In this document: positions 55,501 to 64,000 of the stretch, one piece after another
Numbering within the stretch: position 1 is the stretch's first letter
Layout: every line of letters starts with the position of its first letter
From: Gadus chalcogrammus
Taxonomy: Eukaryota > Chordata > Actinopteri > Gadiformes > Gadidae
DNA length: 64,000 nucleotides
Direction: 5' to 3'
Assembly: GCF_026213295.1 (NCBI RefSeq)
Contig: NC_079414.1
Location: forward strand, 13,558,983-13,622,982
Made by a program: the position numbers and the translations under genes
The notes under the pieces: generated by a model
What the model was told of the DNA's origin: nothing
Databases searched by the model: none
Seen by the model: the letters and a program-made list of their open reading frames with translations, nothing else

Positions 55501-56353
55501 AGATGTGGTCGTAGAGGTCGCCCTGGGTGTAGACGGCCAAGTCGCTGGAGCCTTCGTCGTATTCCTTGAGGAAGAGCTCCTTGAAGGTCATGGTGTTCTC
55601 CTCCTTGAAGCTCACCACCACCTGGTTACTCAAGCCAAACAGCACCAGCTAGAAAGAGGGAGACAGAGGCAGAGAGACAGACAGAAAAACAGACGAGGGA
55701 CAGAGTAGCAGCGAGAGGGAGACAGACAGTGAGACTGAACAGCAAGATAATTTATCACTCAATGATTAAATATACAACTGTGCGATTATAAATTGATTCA
55801 ATTGATTGATTGATATACACATCTGGAAATGGGTCTGATTTTAACTGTAACAGTTATTAATCAAAGCAAATATTTTATGAAAGAGAGAGGGAAAGAGAAA
55901 GAGAGAGACTTGGCAGCCAGTAAGTGATTGCAGACAGCAACGCCTCATCTCATAAGCATACAGCCACTTGTAATACCCTCACAAAGACAGCGTGCGATGC
56001 CTCCATCCGCCCGCCGGCCCACAGCGTACCTGCACGGTGACGATGATGATCTTGAGCAGCTGGAGCCCTAACTTGATGGGCTTGCGGCCCTTGGCGTGGT
56101 ACTTGTCACACGGGCTCATGAAGAAGTACTTGAGGTCCCTGCGCAGGGCTTCCTCTTCTGGGTCCGCCGCCACCCAGTGTCCCACCGGGTCCCCGAGTAA
56201 CCCGTGGAGGCCATGGCTGTTCCCGTGGTGACAGTGGTCGCCGATGGCGTCGCCCCCGTACTGAGGGGTGGAGGGCGACCCTCCATTCCTCTCTGAGGGA
56301 GGGAGACGAAGGGCGGGAGGGAGGAGACAAAGAGAAAGAGAAAGAGAAAGAGA

Positions 56354-56387
<34 letters not shown>

Positions 56388-59300
56388 ATTAGTTTTGAGA
56401 AACCCAAGCAGTGGTAGCCAAATCTCTACATGCTGGGACTTCTTGAGCCATTTTACCTCTTTAAATCCAAATCACCATTTCAACAATGAGCTCATGCTGT
56501 TTTCGATTAAGTAACTCAGAGTCCTTTTAGTTGATTTATTTGAACGTCTGCATCGCTCCATGACGATTTGCTTTGTTTTGGTTATTTAGCAGTCCGCCTA
56601 TCTGGATTGAGAACACATGTAGGAGTCACAAAGTATATTTAGTCATGTTGCAGGGTCAGACGATTCAAACAGTTTTTGTGCGTCACAAAAAAAAAACATC
56701 AACAGTGGAAGAAATTAAACTACAAGACTGCATATTGATGTGCCACACATCCATCGCTCCATCTGTGTGTTGATCGACGAGGCCCTCACACCCTGTAATC
56801 TCGAGAACTTTTTGAATGTCTAATGGCTAAATGATACTTATGCATGGCGTTGAAACTATTGTTTACAGTAAATAAAGTCACGGCAAACGGCTGTGACGAC
56901 TGAACATCATGAACATGGCAACCGTGATCGCCGTCATGTGACCGCCCACAAGACCGGTGTTCAAAATGAATCAGAAACATTGTCGTTTCTGATTGTTCAG
57001 GTCTCTCTTGAAAGTGAGTGATTGACCTGGTTAAATCAGTTTGATAAATAAATACTGCTCAGAAATATTTCAAGACGGATGCCAGATGAGATGGTTTATA
57101 ATCTATAATTTGTCAATTTGCAAACGATCACGTTAGCGACTTAGAGTTGAGGACTCGTCGTCGTCGTCACTTATCATGTCAAAATCAAATCGAATGATTG
57201 CGCTCGTCTCATAATATCATGGTGCAATCGGCTTGCGCTGGTGTTTGTTCCCTGTCCCCCACCTGGTAACCCGGGTGAGCTCTCAGACTGGGGAGGCGAG
57301 GGCGGGACGGAGACAACTCTCTCCAATACTGCGAATTTGGACTGCATTACCATTTTTAAAAGCTCATTGCCAATTTTACCTATTGTACCTGTAAACACAC
57401 TGTATACTTCTGTTCTCTGTTAGACATTCAGAACATTGTTGTTCACCCCTTCAATCTCTGCAGCTAACTCAATGTGTTGAGTCCTTTACACAAACTGTGT
57501 GAACGGCTCTGGGTGAACTTTGAGTGTTTATGTGGAATGACTCGACCACACATGTGGCATAACAAAGCCTGTTTTTAAACACTCATAATCAACGTCTGTG
57601 ACAACACTTAAACCGTGACGACTGTCTGCCAACGCGATAACCGCGACGACTGTCTGTGTTGACGTGGTAAACATGACAACCGATCCGGGCAACATGATGA
57701 TGAGTTGATAATAATGATGATCCTGGCCACCTGTGGTTCTTTGTCATCCCCTGCTGATTCAATTGCATTTTCGAGCATTTTGTGCATGTGAACATGGATA
57801 TGGGCCACTACATTAATGGAAAAAAAAGACATTGACCAACTAGTAACTATAATATCAGGTCTAAACTGGCAGCAATAGGTTCATAATGGTTGCTGGATAC
57901 GCCCACTGCAATCAACCACCGGCATCTTGTCATCGCAGAACGTTCCAGCACCTTAGAAGCATGCTTATCTCTGAGAGAATAGTGAATACCTTTCTGCATT
58001 GCAGTCTAGCAGAGGCTGTCAAAGACCTGTCAATGTTGTTAGTTTTTAGGCTTCTGGCACCAAACGTCAAGCTTAGATTCTGTTCCTTCAACGTTTCGTG
58101 CAATCAAACAAGCCATTGGTCACCTTTCCAGTCTCGCTCGCCTCCGAGAAGAGAGGTTGGCCTACAGAAGAAAAATAGAGTCTGAGCTGAATCTTAACAA
58201 ACCTGTCAAACAGCAAAGAATTCGATTATAAATTGTGGTGGCTGTCACAAACCTGGTCATCAAATTTTAATCATAAAGAGAGGCAGTACATTTTTCCTGG
58301 CTGTGCTATTATGAATTACCCTCATGAGATCATCCAGAAATAAAAGTTAGCATTTAGCATGAATAGCATTCGGGTCTTGGCTAGGCAGTAATTGATTTCC
58401 ACATATGGGTGCAGCTTCACATTGTTTAAGAAACTCTTAGTCTGCGTTCCACAACGCATTCTTTTTACTTGCAGTACGTACTGCAGCTACCCTTACAAAG
58501 TATGCACAGTTGAACACAGTAAGCATACCATTGGAAAATACTAAAGGTTGCTTCACTGATAAGTACACCTGTAGGGCCACTCATCTACTTTGGCGGGCTC
58601 AGTCAATGTGACATATCTTATGCTGCGCAGATTTGTGGGGCAGAATAGCCAAAAAAGCATGCTGAATGGCACACGGCGAAATGCGACCGTATGTAGTACA
58701 ACACCCTTCTATTTGTGGCGCAGTGCCTTCCTTATTGGGACATACTAAATCATTTCAGGCATACTAAATAATATGGTGGTGTCCGTATTGGTACACAGAG
58801 TTACTCTCTCTTCGCTCTGGCCGTAAAGCAAAGCAAAAGAAACGTAAAAGCTTTCTGTGCAGATTTCTGTTTCTGTGGGGGCCGCAATTGTTGTTGTTTT
58901 TTTTCTGCAGGCAAAGGCTCTCTTTGCTTTTCATGAACTGAAATTCCCTCCCCCTAGCACCGATTGGTCCTATGCGATACGATTGGTTCTAGATCAGGAT
59001 CGTCACACTATCTCCCAAACGCACCTTTGAACAAAAACCTCCTCACAAAACTCAACCAAGGTTTAAGATTATATGGGGAAAAATCATAGCTTAGAATATA
59101 AACTAAGACAAAGAAAAAAAATTCTGTCGCAAATATAGGAGAAACCAAACGAGAAAGACGGGACAAAATACTGTGTGGCGACTACACGTTGGGTGGTTTA
59201 ACTTCCTTGAGCCTGAATGTCTCTTCCTTGAGCAAGACTGCCTCTTACTCAAGGACACCTTAACAACAATTGCCAGGATTAAGAGGAGGGGTCCAAACCA

Positions 59301-61717
59301 GCCACTCTCCAGTTGTTGGTTTGATGACTTTTTATTCTAGGGCTGAGGCAAGCCCATCATCTGATATTCACAGCAATCAAGCTATAAATAAAGCCATAAA
59401 ATCACTTGCACCAACGGTAAGTATTGTCCATGCAAGTAAGAAATAAATCATATGAACAGTAGGTAAGATATGAGTCATAGTAACCCAATCAAATCCCTCG
59501 TAGGCAAGATAGTAAGCAACACAGTCAAGGAAGGAGAAAGTTAGAAAGCAAAACTGAAACACACTTCTAAACCAATGGCCTTCCTTAAAACACACTTCCC
59601 AGCTAGATCTAGACAGCTTTACAGCCCATGTGGCCTTTGTTCCACAGTCTCCACACAATCTCCGTATTCGCCAACACTCCTAAGCCAGTGAGGAGAGCAT
59701 GCATGTTTAAGACGACGACGAGACAGAATTGGTCTAAACTCCCAAGTCAGTAAAAGGGCAGACGAATGAGGAAGGATTAGTGCTTTGTTAGATTAATAGC
59801 CAAGGTGCTAGCATCCGGAAGTTACACACTATATTCTGTATATAGCTCATTCTGTATACAAGTACTGGGGCATCATCCACAAATTATTTGGGGGTTGGTC
59901 ATTTGTATTTTCTCACTATTGGGGGGAACCTGATCCCCAGGGAGAATGCATGGTGATGCCCCGGCTTAAACACATGAGTCTGGAGATAAAAGGTCCTCAT
60001 GATTAGTTGGTCTTTTACATATTTGAGCCGTGTTTCACATCATGGGGTTAGCATAACCCGAAACCACAATTGAAGAGGATTGCTTCCTAAAACTAACCAG
60101 CTGTGATGAACCACTTCTCACCCGACAAAGCTTGTAAATGAATAACGCCCCCTAGATCTAGGATTTCTATGTTTAGGGTTGTTTATTCACAGAGTCGTTT
60201 CTGTGTTAAAAACATTGATTAGCAGATGTTAAAATAAGAAGAAGTTGTTGATGTGTGCTTCATCTATAACAGCACATACAAAGTATGTTCGGATCACCTG
60301 ATGATATTCTGCGCCAACTACTAGTCCTACTCATAAATAACATGTTGATCTACAATGTCCAAATTGAATCGACCGATTCAAATCCAGACAATTTGTTGAC
60401 CTCTTTAGTAACTTAAGAAGATCAGTTCAGAGCAAACACAAACTAAATAGAGCTGTATGTAGTGAGGCTCAGTGTAGATAACCATGGGCAGTGGCGACAG
60501 TGCAGGCTTTACTGAGAGGAGTCTCCAAACTTCTATGTCACATAGAGGTCTATGTCCTGACCCCAACCATGGTTGCGTGTCTCATTGTTTGTTGGAAAAA
60601 AAAAGCTGTGCAAGACAACAATAAAATATAAGAATGAATCACAGCCAAAAGAATGTATCCACTTAACAAGTCAATATGGCGAGGGTGAAATGCTGAACAG
60701 ATCGTTGATGGCAGATAGCAGTCAAATCAGGGGCCAGATCAGGGCCAGCAACAGAGGGCATGGGTGATTTTGCGGGTGTAGGACGATCAGGCGAGATACA
60801 GTCAATCAAACGATTACAAAACAATTCTACTTAAATCATATGGCCACCGCTACCAAGGTTGTATTGTGCAGCGCCGGACGACTCACTGAAAAGGGTCTAG
60901 GCAGCGAGGTTGTGCCTGTCAGTTCCATGCCACGACTGTTACTGAAAATGAGTCCACAAAGTACTTAGGCTGCTAACTGGTTCTCAGTTGGCCGATTCCT
61001 GTAGAAAGCCCACCCACTAACAGCTCCATGAAGTATAACAGAGTAGGTATTACCAGTGCTTACAATGGGAAGACTATATAACATACTTTAGAAGGAGCAC
61101 ACTTAATCAATTTGGTGCTGAACAATTGGACAAAAAAAGAAAAACTGCTGACGAACAATTCAAAGTCATCATTTTTTTTTTAAACTATGGAATTTATCAT
61201 GTGTGAAACGTGGAACTATTTCTGAGTTAGTTGATTATACCAGACAGAGCTGCTGTAGGAAGATATTGGACGGGGTTTGGGGGGATGTAACTGTAGCGAC
61301 GTTATAACAATAGGCTTATTTAGAAGAACTAAGCAGCCTCAGTAAATGAGGTCAAGAACTCAGTGTCATGGTAATCGAAGTAGGATATCAGTGTTACTTT
61401 GTAAAACTTATAAACTTTGTTGACACAAAGCAAGTTTATATTTCCTGAGGGAACCAATGTTGCTCTTTAAATACAATTTCACGATAGATTAACAAATGGC
61501 ATACTTCTGCAAATAATTAATACAGCTGTCACAGGTTATACAACGGCAGACTGTCATGTATTGTTCCTATCCATGGGACCGGGATTCATGTTTGCGTCGA
61601 TGCCTACAAATAACGATCGCTATTTGAACAGTGGGATATTCATCAATACTCTGCAGCAACAATGAAGAACATTTGGACCTAATTACCTGAATCATCGTGG
61701 TTCCCACTTGCAGCCAT
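46496..61717 (-). CDS. mcoln1: Mucolipin-1 (TRPML1), lysosomal cation channel
   Basis: A complete 14-exon CDS, 1758 nt, 585 aa (human 580), with all phases matching: 61717-61687, 56292-56030, 55648-55484, 55168-55012, 53645-53558, 53207-53111, 52827-52728, 51878-51772, 51158-51009, 48579-48478, 48364-48242, 47903-47697, 47107-46977, 46532-46496. TRPML1 releases Ca2+, Fe2+ and other cations from late endosomes/lysosomes, gated by PI(3,5)P2. Visible: polybasic lipid-binding N-terminus with [19 protein letters not shown] (about 68-86); S1 about 88-110; luminal domain with NTT, NDS, NDT, NVT glycosylation sites and [16 protein letters not shown] core; S2 about 307-327; S3 about 361-383; S4 about 392-413; S5 about 433-457; pore loop with selectivity motif NGDDMF (477-482); S6 about 501-526; C-terminal FCCC palmitoylation-type cysteines and terminal DDVLLVN dileucine. 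Similarity to mucolipin-1 rather than -2/-3 is supported by the adjoining trappc5. Teleosts have two mcoln1 copies (a/b); which this is was not resolved. Confidence 0.95.
47697..47903 (-). CDS. mcoln1: mcoln1 exon 12: pore loop and S6
   Basis: Encodes [20 protein letters not shown]..., the pore helix and the double-Asp selectivity filter, then a luminal loop ([13 protein letters not shown]) and the S6 helix through GAYETIK. Acceptor CGTAG and donor AAG|GTACC are both phase 0. All pore residues known to be essential in TRPML1 appear intact. Confidence 0.95.
48575..48990. repeat. 40-bp minisatellite carrying copies of a splice acceptor
   Basis: Ten full tandem copies plus a partial one of a 40-bp unit (ATGTTCTGTCAGGACAGACACAGGACACACTAATGAGGAC, quoted here as the consensus in two halves: ATGTTCTGTCAGGACAGACA and CAGGACACACTAATGAGGAC). 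The first unit includes the genuine acceptor of mcoln1 exon 10 (CCTGACAG|AAC on the minus strand) and the first exon bases. Variation is limited to a few positions (A/G in GGACR, A/C in ACTMATG, T/A in ATGWTC), so expansion is recent. Confidence 0.97.
48985..50753 (+). mobile_element. 5'-truncated LINE insertion with 16-bp target duplication
   Basis: The duplication AAGACATGGGACACAC occurs at 48985-49000 and 50738-50753, and the duplicated sequence is minisatellite-derived, so the LINE landed in the end of the minisatellite. The body (49001-50737) is + strand, antisense to mcoln1, in intron 9. Broken frames encode the C-terminal end of a LINE reverse-transcriptase polyprotein: [20 protein letters not shown] (near 49020-49080), [11 protein letters not shown], and a later cysteine-histidine segment with [20 protein letters not shown] (about 49950-50020), typical of L1-like/Tx1-like fish elements. 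Frameshifts and stops make it inactive. A short A-rich 3' end precedes the duplication. Confidence 0.9.
51930..52180. repeat. Decayed tandem repeat, about 55-60 bp units
   Basis: Four to five diverged units resembling GTGAAATCAGTCCAATGGAT / CCTATTTGTGTTATGTTTGC inside mcoln1 intron 7. Unit boundaries are blurred by indels. Confidence 0.6.
53678..53865 (+). repeat. Fish interspersed repeat, copy 1
   Basis: Starts ACATATTATACCACCAGGTG and includes GTGGGCGTGTCCACCTAGAT and AGCCTACCCAGTTGACTG. The same sequence recurs at 54686-54917 in the same intron (mcoln1 intron 4), establishing it as a repeat. Confidence 0.7.
54686..54917. mobile_element. Inverted-repeat copy of the same interspersed element
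   Basis: The left half (54690-54800) is direct with respect to copy 1; the right half (54805-54913) is the inverted complement of the first part of copy 1, ending TGGTATAATGTGTCACCTT. The whole therefore forms a long hairpin. An imperfect direct repeat TTTTGGATTTAGTTTAA flanks it (about 54668-54684 and 54918-54935), consistent with a target duplication of about 17 bp. Confidence 0.55.
56330..56387. repeat. (GAAA)/(GA)n purine tract at mcoln1 exon 2 acceptor
   Basis: On the minus strand this is a CT-rich array lying 40-100 bases upstream of the exon 2 acceptor and would act as an extended pyrimidine tract. Confidence 0.9.
58442..58797. mobile_element. Possible MITE with CTGYGT ends
   Basis: The left end CTGCGTTCCACAACGCA and the inverted right end CTGTGTACCAATACGGA are imperfect terminal inverted repeats of about 17 bp around a 356-bp non-coding interior with several short internal repeats (AGTACGTACTGCAG, ACATACTAAATCATTTCAGG). 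The ends resemble widespread fish hAT-type elements from memory. No clean target duplication was found. Confidence 0.4.
61687..61717 (-). CDS. mcoln1: mcoln1 first coding exon (31 nt)
   Basis: ATG in the context AAGTCATGG opens [10 protein letters not shown] and ends at CAG|GTAATTAGG in phase 1. Joined to exon 2 it gives [18 protein letters not shown]. The short, acidic, non-conserved beginning is typical for this family, and no closer in-phase start was found above exon 2. Confidence 0.75.
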
Positions 61718-62005
61718 GACTTTAGACGTGTTCAGAAGAAGTTTAACAGCGCCAAAATAACTACACTGGCCCGTATTTTGGCCCCGTATTTCCCGTCAGT
61801 GAACCGTTGACGACTACCACTTGGTTCGGTCATTGATGTATAACCTGAAGGGACGTATAATATATAATAAATAGGTGACAGTTTTCGGGAATATACATGA
61901 GGCAGCGGGAGTAGCTCGGCAGTGTTGTTGCCGCTGGCCGAAGCGCTTCCCTCAAGATCATGTGACGTAAACCACATGACACACCAAAAGAGGGGGGGGA
62001 GACAA
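61718..62005 (-). promoter_or_regulatory. mcoln1 promoter/5'UTR with paired E-boxes and a CRE-like site
   Basis: Within 250 bases upstream of the start codon the + strand reads GATCATGTGACGTAAACCAC then ATGAC (61956-61980). This contains an M-box-type TCATGTGA (61958-61965), an overlapping CRE-like TGACGTAA (61963-61970) and an inverted CACATGA (61973-61979). MCOLN1 is an established TFEB/TFE3 (CLEAR network) target, so these are plausible lysosome-biogenesis sites. The transcription start itself is not visible. Confidence 0.5.
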
Positions 62006-62007
62006 TA

Positions 62008-62518
62008 GAGTGGCGAAGTCACGCCTCCCAGTTGTTATATGCCCCGGATTACACATATGTTGTTTGTGGATTTAAATGATAGATTTTTATGCCAAGAGTT
62101 TGCCCGTTTATTGTGCAATTGTTCAGTTAAAGGCTGTAGAGAAAACACAATGAGAAAGACTACACGTCCCCTATTTGATGTCACGCTCCCTGCGACTGGC
62201 GTGGACAAGACCGACAATCTCCCCATCGGAATAACTGAAACTCTCCACATGCCCCAACTTAAAATGGTTTTCACCTCTTTTGATGCTTTTATCCTCCCCT
62301 TGGAAAAAAAAACTAACATTATCAAACTCCTTCACGAAAATGTTTAGTTTCTTTGCATTAAAAAATTATCATTTAAATCCAAACAACATATGTGTAATCC
62401 GGGGCATATAAAGACTGGGTCCAGGAAATAATTACTTTCTCTCCATTGAAACCCATTCATATTTTTCGATCTCATAGGTCCCACGGGCTCTACCGGAAGG
62501 GGCGTGACTTCGCCACTC
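62008..62518. mobile_element. Outer MITE with GAGTGGCGAAGTCACGCC inverted ends
   Basis: GAGTGGCGAAGTCACGCC at 62008-62025 is matched exactly in inverse by GGCGTGACTTCGCCACTC at 62501-62518. Between them lies a second inverted-repeat element (62036-62410), so this looks like one MITE interrupted by another. It separates the mcoln1 promoter from the trappc5 3' end. Confidence 0.7.
62036..62410. mobile_element. Inner MITE with about 43-bp terminal inverted repeats
   Basis: The left terminus TATATGCCCCGGATTACACA-TATGTTGTTTG...GGATTTAAATGATA (62036-62081) is matched in inverse by 62367-62410 with a two-base indel. The target duplication is probably TA or TATA. The ORF running through it merely reflects the inverted-repeat ends. 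Confidence 0.8.
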
Positions 62519-62744
62519 CATAAAAGCGTAGTGACTGATGCGTATTAACGAGTGGGAATGCAGATTTCCCTTTTCCTCGGTTTTAATAAAGATAAATGTA
62601 TCAAATACACATTAAAGTATTCATTTGGTGTATATTCTAAGCAGTTTCTGTATTTAAATGCTTTACATTTTTTTGATTTTTTTTCTTTTGTCACCGCAGA
62701 CTAAAACTACATTTACAACTTGCCAACTTAACATAGAACTCAAA

Positions 62745-63201
62745 TCAAAACAATGTTTTCAGAATAGTTTATTAGTATATTTCTTTGAACTTTAACAGAA
62801 AACAAAAACACCATGAACACTATCGTAAGAGTGTGCTGCAACGAAATAACCTTCACATACAATTTGGATCCATTTTGTTACGTTTCTAAAATGAACCATG
62901 TTGTTCACACGACAGTATGCCCTGTTAACCCTAGTGGAGTTTACATGTTAGCCTTTGTGCCACTGTCACCATTGTGGCAGCCATCATTAAATAAGTTGTA
63001 CATACATTTATTTAATCTGGCACGTCACTGATGCTCTGGTTTTGGGCCTATGGCACCATCCAGAGAGACCCCTAAAATACTACCTCATTGTTTAAAAACC
63101 TCTGAGAATGTTTAGTTAAAAGTCTTGGGACAGTTCGATGGAGCTAAAAGCAGCCGCTTGTATACCTCTCCTCCCCTTCCTTCCCTCTCACTCACACACC
63201 T
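62745..63201 (-). other. trappc5: trappc5 3'UTR
   Basis: Follows the TAG at 63202. A minus-strand AATAAA (TTTATT at about 62767-62772) would end the transcript near 62750. Confidence 0.5.
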
Positions 63202-63860
63202 CTATCTGCCCTCCAGGGCCTTGTCTCTGGCTATCACCGCCTCGTCGAACTTGATCATGAGGGTGGTGCCCTTGTGCCAGTGGACGGTGACCTTGGCGGG
63301 GAAGCCACTGTGGGTGAGGATGGCCTCCACCACCCCGCCTGTGAATGCGGCGCAGTTCAAGCTGCTGTTATCCTTGGGTACTGAGATGTACAGGTTGACC
63401 AGGGGCTCCTTCTCTATGATGTAGTAGGTCTTGTCGTCGTCGTTGGCTTGCTCCAGCTTGTCAGCCTCTTTGCCGAAAAGGGACTTCCACACGGATACCT
63501 GTAGACAAATGCCCTTTTAATATGTCATTCCCACATAAGTACGTGCGTGCATGCATGCACGAGGACGGACCAACAGACACACTCCTTTACCTTGATGAAA
63601 AGAAGTATGTTCAAGACTTTGGTTTCCCTCTTTCCGTTCTTCTCCCTCAGAACCAGGACGTCCAGCAGGCTGACCCCTACGCCCTGGCCCATCTCTGCCA
63701 GCCGAGCCTGGAGTTCGGACACGGAGTAGACTCTACTCTGACAATACTGCACCATCTCGGAGAACAGCAGAGCGAACGCGCTGACGCTCACTTCTGTTTT
63801 GGGCCGAGTAAGTGGTCGCTCAAGAATAGCGGACTTCCCTTTGGTGAACCGAGTCTCCAT
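63202..63860 (-). CDS. trappc5: Trafficking protein particle complex subunit 5
   Basis: Two exons, 63860-63591 (270 nt, 90 codons) and 63498-63202 (297 nt), joined in phase 0 at CAAG|GTAAAG and CTACAG|GTATCC; 188 aa, the same length as human TRAPPC5 (yeast Trs31). TRAPPC5 is a Bet3-like core subunit of the TRAPP complexes, which act as Rab1/Ypt1 (and Rab11-type) exchange factors in ER-Golgi and Golgi traffic. Conserved stretches are plain: METRFTKGKSAILERPL, VSAFALLFSEMVQYCQSR, WKSLFGKEADKLEQANDD, YIIEKEPLVNLYISVPKDNS, LTHSGFPAKVTVHWHKGTT and MIKFDEAVIARDKALEGR. It lies upstream of mcoln1 on the same strand, as in the human 19p13.2 neighbourhood. The sequence TTTATCCTAATAG|AAGATGGAG just before the start looks like a 5'UTR splice acceptor. 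Confidence 0.97.
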
Positions 63861-64000
63861 CTTCTATTAGGATAAACATAAGAATAAAGGGAATAGAGAG
63901 GGTTGAGGCGGAGCATCAGCAAATACTAAATGTGCAAATTTGTCAACCGGGGGAATCATGCATTTTTAAAGGTTTCGCGCAAATACAACAAGGGGTCAAA
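63861..64000. other. trappc5 5' flank or first 5'UTR intron
   Basis: Nothing coding is visible. If the acceptor-like CCTAATAG at 63863-63870 is used, this is intron and the promoter lies beyond the window. Confidence 0.4.

Larger units (their letters stand above)
56293..61686. other. mcoln1: mcoln1 intron 1 (5.4 kb)
   Basis: No further exon of the gene is needed because exon 1 (TCA G) joins exon 2 (AG AGG) in phase. It contains a possible hAT-type MITE at 58442-58797 and otherwise no recognised feature. Confidence 0.6.

Noticed and set aside
57174..57398. Possible alternative first exon of mcoln1 with [10 protein letters not shown] and a CAG|GTGGGG donor
   Set aside because: The exon at 61687-61717 gives a better start, donor and phase match; the 57.2 kb candidate has no upstream start in the phase required by exon 2.
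59377..59658. Hydrophobic 93-codon minus-strand ORF in mcoln1 intron 1
   Set aside because: It looks like a membrane protein fragment by composition, but lacks flanking splice sites in phase with mcoln1 and matches no family I recognise.
62039..62347. 102-codon plus-strand ORF between mcoln1 and trappc5
   Set aside because: It begins within the inner MITE's inverted repeat and spans the element; the opposite strand is equally open and no domain is recognisable.

Overview
This window is a piece of a ray-finned fish (teleost) nuclear genome. The evidence is intron-split vertebrate genes with teleost-style divergence, very dense long (CA)n/(TG)n microsatellites and C/G homopolymers, and several fish-type DNA transposons plus one LINE. 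The abundance of very long dinucleotide arrays resembles cod-like (gadiform) genomes, but that is only an impression; the species cannot be fixed from the sequence.

Four protein-coding genes could be assembled with matching splice phases. (1) A C19orf67 (UPF0575) homologue lies on the + strand, seven coding exons from 13195 to 15800, 375 aa. (2) A long proline/alanine-rich gene lies on the - strand, 30797 down to 19073, five coding exons and about 1490 aa, best matched to PRR36. A probable 5'UTR exon and TATA-like promoter sit about 11 kb upstream near 41.6-41.8 kb, and the gene converges on C19orf67. (3) mcoln1 (mucolipin-1/TRPML1, lysosomal cation channel) lies on the - strand, 61717 down to 46496, and is complete in 14 coding exons (585 aa), including a 31-nt first coding exon and a 37-nt last one. 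(4) trappc5 (TRAPP complex subunit) lies on the - strand, 63860 down to 63202, two exons, 188 aa, complete. Human MCOLN1, TRAPPC5 and PRR36 all lie in 19p13.2 and C19orf67 lies in 19p13.12, so the set is conserved human-19p synteny. A fifth gene may start at 11493 on the - strand and leave the window to the left; only a candidate first exon of seven codons is visible.

Layout: 1-8.8 kb has no recognisable exon, only microsatellites and homopolymers; 8.8-10.6 kb is a DNA transposon with TTAA-flanked inverted ends; 11.4-13.2 kb is a GC-rich promoter region between the candidate minus-strand exon and C19orf67, with a perfect GTCACGTGAC site; 13.2-15.8 kb C19orf67; about 16.2-41.8 kb PRR36 including 3'UTR and long 5' intron; 41.9-46.5 kb spacer and mcoln1 3'UTR; 46.5-61.7 kb mcoln1; 61.7-62.5 kb mcoln1 promoter with E-box/M-box sites and a nested MITE pair; 62.7-63.9 kb trappc5.

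The most interesting observations are a 40-bp minisatellite in mcoln1 intron 9 whose every unit copies the real splice acceptor of the next exon, and which was then interrupted by a 1.7-kb LINE with a 16-bp target duplication; paired TFEB/MITF-type E-boxes in the mcoln1 promoter; (UG)n tracts abutting three acceptors of C19orf67; and two nested inverted-repeat elements between mcoln1 and trappc5. No bacterial, viral or CRISPR-like system is present.
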